DNA of 64,000 nt from JAUILA01 sp964563925 (lineage in GTDB: Bacteria > Bacteroidota > Bacteroidia > Cytophagales > Cyclobacteriaceae), in contig CAZLZD010000021.1 in NCBI GenBank assembly GCA_964563925.1, positions 7,485 to 71,484 on the forward strand, read 5' to 3'. The position numbers and the translations under genes were made by a program. Below are positions 51,848-60,860 of this stretch, piece by piece. The notes beneath the pieces were generated by a model. The model had not been told where the DNA came from and made no database searches. It worked only from the letters and a program-made list of their open reading frames with translations. How positions within the stretch are numbered: the first letter of the stretch is position 1; each line of letters begins with the position of its first letter.

Positions 51848-53911
51848 TTATAATTGTTCTTTAAAGCGGATGATCACCGTTGTGTAGTCGTCATTAATTG
51901 CATCGTTCCCGATAAATTCAAACAGCCTTTCTATGATAGCACGCTGAATGTCATTGGCAGCACGGTTCTTATTCTCCCGGACCACATTTCGAAGTCGATC
52001 GTAACCAAATTCCTCCCCATGACGGTTTTTTGCCTCGGTAATCCCGTCGGTGTACAGGACCATGATATCTCCCTGTCCATAGGTGATCGTATTAACGTCT
52101 GTGTAATCCATGAAACTTTCATTGCGAATAATGCCAAGCCCCAGCCCTTTGTTTTTCAAATAAGCGGTTTCATCACGTGAATGATCGTAATACAGGGTCG
52201 GACAATGCCCGGCACGCGTAAATTCAATCCGTTTTTCAAGGCTGTCGATTATGAAATAGGAGGTAGTGACAAAAGAGGTTTTATCGAGACACCGCGAAAG
52301 TGCATCGTTGGCTTTTCTGATGAATTCTCCTGCCCCAAGGTCAAGCTGGGACAAACTATGAAATACCCCCTTTACCTGGGACATGTGAAAGGCGGCGGAA
52401 GTTCCTTTCCCGGACACATCGCTGATCACCAGGGCAATACGATGCTCGTTGATCCGGTAGGTATCATAATAGTCTCCTCCAACCTCATCAGCAGCCTCGG
52501 AGAATGCGACGATCTCATAGTCACCATTCGATTCCAGCTGATCGGGCAGCAGGCTTCGCTGTACCTTCTTGGCAATCTTTAGCTCCTCCTTATACCTTTC
52601 ATTTTCCAGGGCCTCGGAAAGCAGCCTGAAGTTTTCAATGGAAATGCCCGCCTGGTTTGTAAAGGTGTCGATGATCTTTTGCATCTCCTTATTGAACCCG
52701 TCGGTCACATCCTTAAGAAGGATCAGCCGTCCCATCTTTTCCTGCTTTACCTCAATGGGTGAGCTCATAATGGACCGGAAGCGTGAGCCTTTGATCAGTT
52801 CAATATTGCGCGACTTGTCAGAGCCCCCGTCAAACAGTCCCTTGATTTTCTGGTTCCTGATGAAATCTTTCAGGGATTCAATTTCAGACTGGGAAATATT
52901 GTACGTATGGTATTCCCGTCCACCGTTTTCATTGATTTCAATCCAGGCGGCATCGGCAAACACCGTGGATATGGCACTTTCCAGCAGAATATCATAGACC
53001 CGGTCCTCACTTTGTTCAGTTTGAATAGACTGGCTCAGGCGCTGAAAGTTGACCACTTCCTCCAGCTTCTGCTCGAAAACCGAGGAGGTAGGCAGGTTAA
53101 AGAGAATGACCAGCAGGGAGAACAAGGCATAAATGAAGATAAATGCCAGCATCGACAGCAGAAAAACATGGCCCCGGAAGTCAATAAAGACTCCCGACTC
53201 CCCGGAGAGTTCTGCCGAAAAACTGATCAGCGTGAACGCATAGTATCCCAGGTAGAACATTGCCAGCAAAATCAGCAGAATGCTCTTCCACTTCTGCTTG
53301 AAATTGAGGTATGCCACCCACTTCATATTGGCAGAAAGGAATATCCCCAGAAGGACCAGTCCGCCGGTATAAAATTTATCGAATGGTTCCAGGGCCGGGA
53401 AGGGGAACACCTCGTAAAGCAATGCGAGGAGCAGCGCATATTCAAATACTTTCCATACCCTGAGCAGGAACTTGGATTTCTGGTATATGATCAGGCGTTT
53501 CCAGACGATGAATGTGGATACCAGGTAGGCACTGACCAACCCGAGGTTGCTCAGATACAGAAAATTGACAAAGAGTTCATTGGTAGCCAGCGAACTCCCC
53601 GATCCGATAACCGAGAGAAATAAACGGAAAGCCAGGGACACCATGGTAATGATGAGCCCGGTCACAAAGACCCTCCAGAGTAGGTCTACAAAATTGATCG
53701 AATCCGATTTCTCGATCTTGTATTTATAGAAAATAAAGAGGAGTAGAAGAAAAAGGCTCAGGAAAATACGGGGAAGTTCCTGCTGGAAGTCTGGCTTGAG
53801 ATTATTGATCGAGGCGAATAGCAGGGATTCATTGGTATACACCAATCCCGCCCAGCACATAATGGCAAGGATAGTAGTTATCCTGGTAATGGTATTGGCA
53901 CTGATCCGCAT
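51848..53911 (-). CDS. Membrane GAF-SpoIIE serine phosphatase
   Basis: A 687-residue phosphatase. Seven or eight TM helices fill residues 10-285, a GAF domain about 305-445, and a PP2C/SpoIIE domain about 465-687 with metal-binding ADEVGGDYYD, VISDVSGKGTSAA and the LYTDGITEAKN motif. It would dephosphorylate the STAS protein in response to a membrane or small-molecule signal. The three genes are in one orientation, 35 bases apart at most. Confidence 0.93.
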   Translation of the reverse strand: MRISANTITRITTILAIMCWAGLVYTNESLLFASINNLKPDFQQELPRIFLSLFLLLLFIFYKYKIEKSDSINFVDLLWRVFVTGLIITMVSLAFRLFLSVIGSGSSLATNELFVNFLYLSNLGLVSAYLVSTFIVWKRLIIYQKSKFLLRVWKVFEYALLLALLYEVFPFPALEPFDKFYTGGLVLLGIFLSANMKWVAYLNFKQKWKSILLILLAMFYLGYYAFTLISFSAELSGESGVFIDFRGHVFLLSMLAFIFIYALFSLLVILFNLPTSSVFEQKLEEVVNFQRLSQSIQTEQSEDRVYDILLESAISTVFADAAWIEINENGGREYHTYNISQSEIESLKDFIRNQKIKGLFDGGSDKSRNIELIKGSRFRSIMSSPIEVKQEKMGRLILLKDVTDGFNKEMQKIIDTFTNQAGISIENFRLLSEALENERYKEELKIAKKVQRSLLPDQLESNGDYEIVAFSEAADEVGGDYYDTYRINEHRIALVISDVSGKGTSAAFHMSQVKGVFHSLSQLDLGAGEFIRKANDALSRCLDKTSFVTTSYFIIDSLEKRIEFTRAGHCPTLYYDHSRDETAYLKNKGLGLGIIRNESFMDYTDVNTITYGQGDIMVLYTDGITEAKNRHGEEFGYDRLRNVVRENKNRAANDIQRAIIERLFEFIGNDAINDDYTTVIIRFKEQL

Positions 53912-54023
53912 CTTCGTAAACTCGGCATGAAGATACGAAAATGATCTAATTAGCGACCAGAATTATCGCCACTGAAGGTCATTCAGGGTGATTACAGGAA
54001 TTTAACTCAGGTGAAATCAGAAA
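53912..54023. other. Intergenic region between guaB and the SpoIIE phosphatase gene
   Basis: 112 bases. A short imperfect hairpin around 53973-53990 lies downstream of guaB but has no T-run. I see no gene. Confidence 0.35.
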
Positions 54024-55493
54024 TTACCTGCTGTAGTTCGGAGCCTCCCGGGTAATGTACACATCATGGGGGTGGCTTTCCTGTACCCCGGCAGCGGTGA
54101 TTTTAACAAACGTCGCCTTATTGAGTTCTTCCACATTCCCTGCCCCGCAGTATCCCATACCCGCGCGGAGCCCGCCGGTAAGCTGATACAGCACCTCGGA
54201 AACGAGTCCTTTATAGGCAACACGTCCGACGATACCTTCCGGTACGAGTTTCTTGATATCGTCTTCCGCATCCTGGAAGTACCGGTCCTTAGACCCTTCT
54301 TCCATGGCCTCCACTGAACCCATACCGCGATAGGATTTGAATTTACGGCCTTCGTATATGATCACTTCGCCCGGCGCCTCCTCGGTCCCGGCCAGGAGCG
54401 ATCCGATCATCACGCTGCTGGCACCACCGGCCAGTGCTTTAACCACGTCCCCTGAAAACCGGATGCCGCCATCGGCAATAACCGGAACATTCATTTTCTC
54501 CACGGCTTTGAATGCCTCGAATACCGCGGTAAGCTGGGGTACTCCTACTCCCGCAATGATCCGGGTGGTACAGATACTGCCCGGCCCAACGCCTACCTTG
54601 ATGGCATCAGCGCCCGCCTCGGCCAGCGCTTTGGCTCCTTCCCCGGTCGCCACATTTCCCACAACCAGTTCCAGGTCGGGATACTCCGTCTTAACCTTCC
54701 TGCACGCATCAATGACCCCCTTTGAGTGGCCATGTGCCGTATCAATACTTATCACATCCACCCCTGCCTTGATCAAGCCGTCAATCCGCTCGAGCAGGTC
54801 GGCGGTGACCCCGACGGCCGCACCCACCCGCAGGCGTCCATATTCATCCTTGCAGGCATGAGGTTTATTCCGCTTCTTGAGAATATCCTTATAGGTAATA
54901 AGCCCGGTGAGAATGCCGTCCTTGTTGACGATCGGAAGCTTTTCTATCTTGTGTTTCTGCAATATGTCCTCGGCCTTCTCCAACCCGATATTCTCCTCGG
55001 CCGTGATCAGGCCTTCCTGCGTCATTATCTCCCGGATCGGCGTGCTCATGTCCTTATGAAAGCGAAGATCCCTGTTTGTGATTATCCCGATCAGTTTCTT
55101 GTCTTCATCAATCACCGGGATTCCCCCGATCTTGTATTCCCGCATAATTGACTCAGCATCCCGCACGTTCGAATTGACATGCAAGGTGATTGGATCCAGG
55201 ATCATTCCGCTCTGGGAGCGCTTCACCTTCCGCACCTGCCGCGCCTGAGCCTCCATGGACATGTTCTTATGAATAAAGCCGATGCCCCCTTCGAGTGCCA
55301 TCGCAATGGCCAGCTCTGCCTCAGTGACAGTATCCATCGCCGCGGATACCAGTGGGATATTCAGCTTTATGTTGCGGGTGAGGTAGGAACTGGTATCTGT
55401 ATCCCTGGGCAATACCTGCGAATATCCGGGCTGCAACAGCACGTCGTCATACGTCAGGGCCTCGAAAATGAATTTGGAAGTATCTAAGGACAT
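54024..55493 (-). CDS. guaB: Inosine-5'-monophosphate dehydrogenase
   Basis: A 489-residue enzyme making XMP from IMP, the first committed step to GMP. Two CBS domains interrupt the barrel at about 95-205. The catalytic cysteine is in GPGSICTTRIIAG (about 303), and the flap carries YRGMGS. Length is normal. It stands alone with its own promoter element. Confidence 0.97.
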   Translation of the reverse strand: MSLDTSKFIFEALTYDDVLLQPGYSQVLPRDTDTSSYLTRNIKLNIPLVSAAMDTVTEAELAIAMALEGGIGFIHKNMSMEAQARQVRKVKRSQSGMILDPITLHVNSNVRDAESIMREYKIGGIPVIDEDKKLIGIITNRDLRFHKDMSTPIREIMTQEGLITAEENIGLEKAEDILQKHKIEKLPIVNKDGILTGLITYKDILKKRNKPHACKDEYGRLRVGAAVGVTADLLERIDGLIKAGVDVISIDTAHGHSKGVIDACRKVKTEYPDLELVVGNVATGEGAKALAEAGADAIKVGVGPGSICTTRIIAGVGVPQLTAVFEAFKAVEKMNVPVIADGGIRFSGDVVKALAGGASSVMIGSLLAGTEEAPGEVIIYEGRKFKSYRGMGSVEAMEEGSKDRYFQDAEDDIKKLVPEGIVGRVAYKGLVSEVLYQLTGGLRAGMGYCGAGNVEELNKATFVKITAAGVQESHPHDVYITREAPNYSR

Positions 55494-55523
55494 GGCAAAT
55501 AAGGGTTTATGTTATTTGCCGTG

Positions 55524-55531
55524 CAAAGCTA
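55524..55531 (-). promoter_or_regulatory. Bacteroidota-type -7 element for guaB
   Basis: Reads TAGCTTTG on the minus strand, 30 bases upstream of the guaB ATG. Confidence 0.5.
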
Positions 55532-55621
55532 AAGACATCAGGGCATATTTAAAATGAAAAACAGGGAATTAATTTTAGGTGTTATCCGCAGATTTTATAT
55601 TTTGCATTTAATTTTTTGCCT

Positions 55622-55984
55622 ATGATAAGAAGATCAATGCTTATTTTTTCAGTGATTTCATGGCTCACTGTTTTCATGCAGCACGGCCCCATGAAGGGAG
55701 AGGCATCCTATTATGCAGATAAGTTTGAAGGCCTTCCAACTGCCAGCGGGGAATTGTACCGGGCTGATGCACTTACCGCAGCACACCGAAGCCTGCCTTT
55801 CGGCACCCGGGTAAAGGTGACTAACCTCACGAATGAACGGACTGTAATTGTGCGCATCAATGACCGGGGGCCGCATGTGAAAAAACGGATCATTGACCTG
55901 TCCCGGTCAGCGGCGGAAACACTTAATTTTATTGACCAGGGGGTGACCAGGGTCTCCCTGGAAGTACTAAATGACGATGAATAG
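55622..55984 (+). CDS. Mini RlpA-like double-psi beta-barrel protein
   Basis: A 120-residue secreted protein: hydrophobic N-terminus (about 5-20) then an RlpA-type double-psi beta-barrel with GEASYYADKFEGLPTASGE, AAHRSLPFGTRVKVTN and RINDRGPHVKKRIIDLS. Family members bind or cleave denuded peptidoglycan glycans. It lacks the SPOR domain of full RlpA. The end overlaps the next gene, so it is probably coupled to the transglutaminase-TPR protein. Confidence 0.88.
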   Translation: MIRRSMLIFSVISWLTVFMQHGPMKGEASYYADKFEGLPTASGELYRADALTAAHRSLPFGTRVKVTNLTNERTVIVRINDRGPHVKKRIIDLSRSAAETLNFIDQGVTRVSLEVLNDDE

Positions 55985-57503
55985 ACTACTGATACTTTTG
56001 TCTCTAATGCTATGCGGGTTAAGCGGGCCGCTGAGCGCACAGGAACTCACTGCATTCGAATCCATTCAATGGCAAAAGCTCGAACAGGATAACCCCGATC
56101 TTTTCGGGCTATTTGCCGCGACAGATCCGGCAATGACCGCGGATAAACTTGACAAAATGAAAGCGCGTCTGGAGGCACTCATCACCCGGTACCGGGAAGA
56201 TGATAAGTTTGCGCGGGCCAAACCGGCAAAAAAAATAAAAACGCTCTACAAGGAAACCCACGATACCTTCCTGGTGAAATACAACCTGGTTAACAAATTC
56301 AGCCATATTTTTACCACCGGTGAATACAATTGTGTCTCGGCGACAGCACTCTACGCGCTGATTTTTGACGGACTGGACATTCCCTACCAGATCAAGCAAA
56401 AGCCTACGCATGTCTATCTCCTGGCCTATCCCCAGGGGGATAATATTTTGGTGGAGACCACCGACCCGGTAGGCGGATACGTAGAATTCTCCGGCAGCTT
56501 CAAAGCCGATTACATCGACAATCTCACCCAGGCAAAGCTGATCAGCGCCGAAGAGCGAAGGCAGGAATCTGTGGAATCACTCTTTGACAAGCACTATTTC
56601 CTTGACGAAAATATCTCCCTCCAGCAGCTGGCCGGCCTTCAGTATGCAAACGAAGCCGTCTTTGCTATGGAGGGAAACGATCATGCCACCGCCTTGTCAG
56701 AGCTCTCGAAGGCTTACTCCCTGTATCCCAGCCCTCAATACGAACCTTTGCTCATCGGATTATGTGTGGAAATGCTCTACCAGCTACCGTATGACGACCT
56801 GTCTTCTGTAGATTACCTGGTACAGCTTTCCAGGCTCGACAGCACCATCGTAACCACGGAGATGCTTTTTGGGGAGTTTGCCAGGATTGCCAATAATTAC
56901 CTGGTTGAGCATAATGATCCGGACGGACTGGCCGCGTGGTGTGAAAAAATCAACCGTGAGCTTGATGATGCAGCCTTACTTGAGGAGATCAATTACCATC
57001 ATGATTATGAGCGGGGGCGATTACTGTATAATGCCGGTTCCTACCGCAAGGCACTTCCTTACTTTGAAAAGTGCCATCACCAAAAACCTGATAATGTGGA
57101 TGTCCACCAGGCCGTGGTGGAAAGCGTGCGCCAAATTCTGATAGCCATGCCAGACCAGACCCTGGCGTCAGACAGCCTGGAGGGTTTCGCTCGCCGTATG
57201 CCGGCTTTGCGGGAGAATAACCATTTTAAAAGTATGCTGACCAACAGTTATCTCTATAATTTTATGTTCCAGTATGACCTAGAAAATGCCGCCGGGGGGG
57301 AGAAGTACAAAGCGCTCTTCGTCGAACATATGGAACCCGGACTGCAGGTGGATACCGGTAACATCGGGCGGGCCTATGCCATTGCGGCCACGTATTACTA
57401 CCGGAGAGGAAATAAAAGAAAGGCCCTCGAGCTGATCAATGAAGGGCTTGAATTTGCTCCCAATCACCGCGAACTGATGGTCCGAAAGCAAATGATCCGC
57501 TAA
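55977..57503 (+). CDS. Secreted transglutaminase-like and TPR protein
   Basis: A 508-residue exported protein (signal peptide to about 22, LSAQE). The transglutaminase-like core has Cys119 in GEYNCVSATALY, His145 in KPTHVYLL and Asp163 in TTDPVGG, the expected triad order. Residues about 215-505 form TPR-type helices (HATALSELSKAYSLYP, AGSYRKALPYFEKCHHQKP, KRKALELINEGLEFAP). Catalytic use of the core is likely but substrate unknown. Start ATG 55977 is preferred to 55971. Confidence 0.82.
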   Translation: MNRLLILLSLMLCGLSGPLSAQELTAFESIQWQKLEQDNPDLFGLFAATDPAMTADKLDKMKARLEALITRYREDDKFARAKPAKKIKTLYKETHDTFLVKYNLVNKFSHIFTTGEYNCVSATALYALIFDGLDIPYQIKQKPTHVYLLAYPQGDNILVETTDPVGGYVEFSGSFKADYIDNLTQAKLISAEERRQESVESLFDKHYFLDENISLQQLAGLQYANEAVFAMEGNDHATALSELSKAYSLYPSPQYEPLLIGLCVEMLYQLPYDDLSSVDYLVQLSRLDSTIVTTEMLFGEFARIANNYLVEHNDPDGLAAWCEKINRELDDAALLEEINYHHDYERGRLLYNAGSYRKALPYFEKCHHQKPDNVDVHQAVVESVRQILIAMPDQTLASDSLEGFARRMPALRENNHFKSMLTNSYLYNFMFQYDLENAAGGEKYKALFVEHMEPGLQVDTGNIGRAYAIAATYYYRRGNKRKALELINEGLEFAPNHRELMVRKQMIR

Positions 57504-58267
57504 ATACCCCTGTTCTCAATCGCCAGGTTGTATTTTTTCTGGGTAAAGTAGGTATTCCCCTGCAACGTTTCAAAGGTCACGATGAAATTGAGCTCCTCCA
57601 TCATAAACATGCCGGGAGGTATTTCGTAGTTTACGACAAGTAATCCCGGCTCCCGTTCCTTCATCCAGTAGGTATCAGATCCGATACACCCGCCTTCCGT
57701 AAGCTGGCCCATGTAAAACTTTACATTCCTGGATTCTTCCGACAGCGTTACATATAACCTGAAGGTATTGTCCAGGGCAATATGATCTTCCTCCCTGATT
57801 CTGATTGTCGGATATTTCTTCTTTGGTGACCCGTCAAGCAAATATTCCTTCACTCCGGCACAAGGACGGTCATCATGGTAGGGAATTTCCGACATGAGCA
57901 TACCGTTCTGACGGTACAGCTCCCTGATCCCCTGCTTCTTGTCATCCACATACCTGGTGATCTGATAGGGATCGCCGGATTCATAATTGGTCCTTGCCTC
58001 ACCGTTTTTCTTATTGTCCGCGTACTCGATCGACTGGCGAACCACCCCGCTTTCATAATATGTTTTGGACAAACCGTGGCGCTTCCTGTCCTTCACGGCA
58101 ATTTCAGCCTTGATATTCCCATTCGGGTAATACTTCCTGACAATGTTATCCTCGGCTGCAGCAGTTTTTGTATCTTTCGCCTCCTTTCCGGTAGCCCCGG
58201 TAATTTCGCAGGAAGACAAGACACACACACAAAAAACGGTGATGACGGGCAAAAATATCCTGTTCAT
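57500..58267 (-). CDS. YwqK/MORN-repeat lipoprotein
   Basis: A 255-residue lipoprotein (signal MNRIFLPVITVFCVCVLSSC, Cys20). Four or five YwqK-type repeats (Y-x-G-x-x-x-x-x with YYPNGNIKAE, YYESGVVRQS, NYESGDPYQI, LYRQNGMLMS) occupy about 45-150; a beta-rich C-terminal domain follows. Such repeats are often annotated as antitoxin components, but no toxin gene is adjacent. It converges with the transglutaminase gene (4-base overlap). Confidence 0.8.
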   Translation of the reverse strand: MNRIFLPVITVFCVCVLSSCEITGATGKEAKDTKTAAAEDNIVRKYYPNGNIKAEIAVKDRKRHGLSKTYYESGVVRQSIEYADNKKNGEARTNYESGDPYQITRYVDDKKQGIRELYRQNGMLMSEIPYHDDRPCAGVKEYLLDGSPKKKYPTIRIREEDHIALDNTFRLYVTLSEESRNVKFYMGQLTEGGCIGSDTYWMKEREPGLLVVNYEIPPGMFMMEELNFIVTFETLQGNTYFTQKKYNLAIENRGI

Positions 58268-58311
58268 TCGTATGAAAAAATTTATTACTAACGCAATAAA
58301 TATAATTCCTA

Positions 58312-58929
58312 ATGGGTTCACAAGAACTTTTTGAGCAAATCCTTGAAACGGCCCAGAACCTGGTTATCTGGGAGATACTGGGCCTCGTCTTCGGTTTGCT
58401 CGCTGTGATCTTCCTGGTTCGGGAGAATATCTGGACCTGGCCATCGGGTATTGCCTATGTGCTTGTATCTTTCATCGTATTTTACCAGGCCAGGCTGTAC
58501 GCAGACCTCGCATTGCACGTGTTTTTTCTGATCCTGAATGTCTACGGATGGGTTGCCTGGTCACGGGGCGCTAAAGGGTCTTCAGACGAACTTCCGATTA
58601 CGATCAGTTCGACCCGAAGGTCCGCAGTGCTGCTGACCGCCTCCATCGCCGGAATCTTTGTTACCGGTTATCTCATGACCCGCTATACAGATGCCTCACT
58701 GCCTTACTGGGACAGTGCAACAAGTATTCTGAGTATCACCGGTATGTGGCTTACTGCCAGGAAAAAAATTGACAACTGGTTCTACTGGCTGGCAGTGGAC
58801 ATCCTGGCCACCGGTATTTACTTTTACAAGGAGATGTATTTCTATGCCCTGCTGTATTTTATTTATATCGGCCTGGCTGTGGCCGGATACCTCGAGTGGA
58901 AAAAGCTGATGAAAATCCAGTACACATGA
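58312..58929 (+). CDS. pnuC: Nicotinamide riboside transporter PnuC
   Basis: A 205-residue, seven-TM SWEET-like permease. Conserved pieces are WTWPSGIAYVLVSFIVFYQARLYAD and NVYGWVAWSRG, with NWFYWLAVDILATGIYFYKE near the end. It imports nicotinamide riboside for NAD synthesis. Its stop overlaps the kinase gene by ATGA, which strongly supports the salvage role. Confidence 0.94.
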   Translation: MGSQELFEQILETAQNLVIWEILGLVFGLLAVIFLVRENIWTWPSGIAYVLVSFIVFYQARLYADLALHVFFLILNVYGWVAWSRGAKGSSDELPITISSTRRSAVLLTASIAGIFVTGYLMTRYTDASLPYWDSATSILSITGMWLTARKKIDNWFYWLAVDILATGIYFYKEMYFYALLYFIYIGLAVAGYLEWKKLMKIQYT

Positions 58930-59438
58930 TACGGATCGCCGTCACCGGTCCGGAAAGCAGCGGAAAAACAACACTTGCTGAAGCGCTGGCCCGGCACTAC
59001 GGTGCAGTGCTGGTGGGAGAATATGCCAGGGCCTATCTTACTGCGCTGGATAAACCCTATACCTTGGAGGATGTTGAGAAAATCGCTCGCGAACAACTCC
59101 GAAAGGAGGAGGAGGCCAAAGGGCCGATGGTGATCTGTGACACCGACGTGCTGGTACTGAAAATATGGTTTTCACACAAATTCGGATTGGTGCCTGAATG
59201 GCTCTCGGAGGAAATTAATCCCGGCCGTTACACGCACCACCTTCTTACCCGTCCGGATGTCCCCTACGAGCCTGATCCCTTGCGGGAGAATCCCGGGCGG
59301 GGTGATTACTTTTTTAAATTATTTAAGCAGGAGCTTGAAAAATACGCGTTACCCTACACCATTATTGGCGGTAGTTTATCTGACCGGCTTGTTGCATCAA
59401 AAAAGGCCATTGATCCACTGATCAACGGCCTTTCCTGA
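58926..59438 (+). CDS. nadR: NadR-like nicotinamide riboside kinase (AAA_28)
   Basis: A 170-residue P-loop protein (GPESSGKTT, 8-16) matching the kinase domain of NadR without its regulatory or NMN adenylyltransferase domains. It would trap imported nicotinamide riboside as NMN, pulling uptake by PnuC. The ATG at 58926 overlaps the pnuC stop. A hairpin is embedded in its last codons. Confidence 0.88.
   Translation: MIRIAVTGPESSGKTTLAEALARHYGAVLVGEYARAYLTALDKPYTLEDVEKIAREQLRKEEEAKGPMVICDTDVLVLKIWFSHKFGLVPEWLSEEINPGRYTHHLLTRPDVPYEPDPLRENPGRGDYFFKLFKQELEKYALPYTIIGGSLSDRLVASKKAIDPLINGLS
59399..59433 (-). terminator. Terminator embedded in the end of nadR
   Basis: Arms at 59402-59415 and 59420-59433 pair with one mismatch around a four-base loop; on the minus strand it is followed by six T (59404-59399). 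It would end the collagen-repeat lipoprotein transcript while lying inside the nadR coding sequence. Confidence 0.65.
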
Positions 59439-59460
59439 TTTATATCCAGCAGATCGTTTT

Positions 59461-60030
59461 TTATCTGCGCTTGGTTCCGTTAAAGTTGTCCACCGGCTTA
59501 ATTTCTGCGCCCAGGGCTTCAATTACCGCGTGGTAGTCATTCAGATCCACATTTTCCATCTTCCCGTTCGGGTCGAAAAATTTACCCGGGATAACGACAA
59601 GCCTGACAATCCAGTCATCGGTATCGATAGGCTGAAGTAATCCTTCGTCAAAGGTGGTGCTCAGAAATAACTTGGTGTCGTATTTCGTAAAATCGTACGA
59701 ATACTGGATCATCCCGTCATCAGTAAGGATAGTCTGAGGCAGGGCACGCCATACATCTGTTTCTTCACCATCAACTTCGACCACATCCCAGAGCAGGTAA
59801 GCCATGGTCACGTCAGATTCGAGTGCAGTGAAGTTCGGATATTCCAGCAGTACACTGTATTCGGGCGACACAAAATCTACATTCTCATATTCAAATACGA
59901 AGCTTTCAATATTCACTCCGTCCTCACCAGGTACACCTGGTTGTCCCTGGGGTCCAACAGGTCCTTCCGGACCTTCACAAGCAGTCCCGAAGGCTGCTAA
60001 CACAAACAAAAATGGAATAATTCTTTTCAT
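59461..60030 (-). CDS. Lipoprotein with short collagen-like repeat
   Basis: A 189-residue lipoprotein (lipobox GTAC, Cys18). Directly after the lipid anchor are six Gly-X-Y triplets (GPEGPVGPQGQPGVPGED, about 20-37). The rest is a mixed domain of unknown function with VTMAYLLWDVVEVDG and WRALPQTI. Triplets may act as a rigid stalk or trimerise the protein. Its promoter element is at 60105-60112. Confidence 0.8.
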   Translation of the reverse strand: MKRIIPFLFVLAAFGTACEGPEGPVGPQGQPGVPGEDGVNIESFVFEYENVDFVSPEYSVLLEYPNFTALESDVTMAYLLWDVVEVDGEETDVWRALPQTILTDDGMIQYSYDFTKYDTKLFLSTTFDEGLLQPIDTDDWIVRLVVIPGKFFDPNGKMENVDLNDYHAVIEALGAEIKPVDNFNGTKRR

Positions 60031-60218
60031 TAAAAATCGCTGTTTTAGAGGTTTTTAACCCTGTTTTACACATTTATGTATATACCTCCGCTGTAAGAAT
60101 GCGGCAAATATATGGCATACTAAACAATCATCGGGCCATTTCACCACGAGACGTGCCTGAAGACCATGAATCAACAATATCAGCGATAAAGTAAATACCG
60201 GCGAACGAAGCCTTACGC
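60031..60218. other. Intergenic region upstream of the collagen-repeat gene
   Basis: 188 bases, the longest gap here. It holds the minus-strand promoter element at 60105-60112 and a leader of about 68 bases with short complementary GAGGT/ACCTC arms (60048-60052, 60084-60088). I see no gene or clear lspA terminator. Confidence 0.4.
60105..60112 (-). promoter_or_regulatory. Bacteroidota-type -7 element for the collagen-repeat gene
   Basis: Reads TATATTTG on the minus strand, 74 bases upstream of the ATG at 60030. Confidence 0.4.
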
Positions 60219-60860
60219 TTAACTGATAATCTGTTCTTCAGGAGTCACCTGAGAATCAGGACTGTCGGAGGTTCCTTGCTGGGCCACTTCGTGCCTGAAA
60301 AACTTTTTCTGGAAGATCAATATACTTACCACACCGATAAAAATCGAGGAATCTGCAATATTGAAAACAGGGCTGAAGAACAGGAACCTGTTGCCCCCGA
60401 GATAAGGAAACCAATCAGGATAATATCCTTCAATCAGCGGAAAGAACAACATATCGATCACCTGTCCATGGAACCAGGGAGTGGGTGATCCCGGAGGGGC
60501 ATTATCAAGGAATACGCCATAAAACGTACTGTCAATCACATTTCCGGCTGCTCCGCCCAGTATCAATGCCATACACCAAAGTAGCCCGGGGTGAAACTTC
60601 CTGGTATACAAGTAGTACATGTAATAGCTGATACCGGCCATTGCCACCAGCCTGAAGACCGTAAGCAACAGTTTCCCGTACTCATGGTCAGACTTCAGCC
60701 CAAATGCCATACCCGGATTCAACAGGTAATGTATCCTGAACCAATCACCGAGGACATTGAACTCGGAATTGAGGTCCATATTAAAGTGTACAGTAAGTTT
60801 GACTGCCTGATCGACAGCGATTACTGCCAGGGCAAGCAGGAAGTATTTCATCAACTTCAT
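60219..60860 (-). CDS. lspA: Lipoprotein signal peptidase (signal peptidase II)
   Basis: A 213-residue membrane aspartyl protease that removes signal peptides of prolipoproteins. The catalytic aspartates are Asp110 in GGAAGNVIDSTFYG and Asp170 in VFNIADSSIF. The region 115-165 is longer than in E. coli, as in other Bacteroidota. It follows ileS with a one-base TAATG overlap. It serves the many lipoproteins of this window. Confidence 0.95.
   Translation of the reverse strand: MKLMKYFLLALAVIAVDQAVKLTVHFNMDLNSEFNVLGDWFRIHYLLNPGMAFGLKSDHEYGKLLLTVFRLVAMAGISYYMYYLYTRKFHPGLLWCMALILGGAAGNVIDSTFYGVFLDNAPPGSPTPWFHGQVIDMLFFPLIEGYYPDWFPYLGGNRFLFFSPVFNIADSSIFIGVVSILIFQKKFFRHEVAQQGTSDSPDSQVTPEEQIIS

Noticed and set aside
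57500..58267. YwqK protein as part of a toxin-antitoxin system
   Set aside because: The repeat family is often labelled antitoxin, but it is a lipoprotein and no toxin gene is adjacent.
59451..59468. Second hairpin after nadR
   Set aside because: The stem is six bases with an eight-base loop and no T-run after it; too weak to call.
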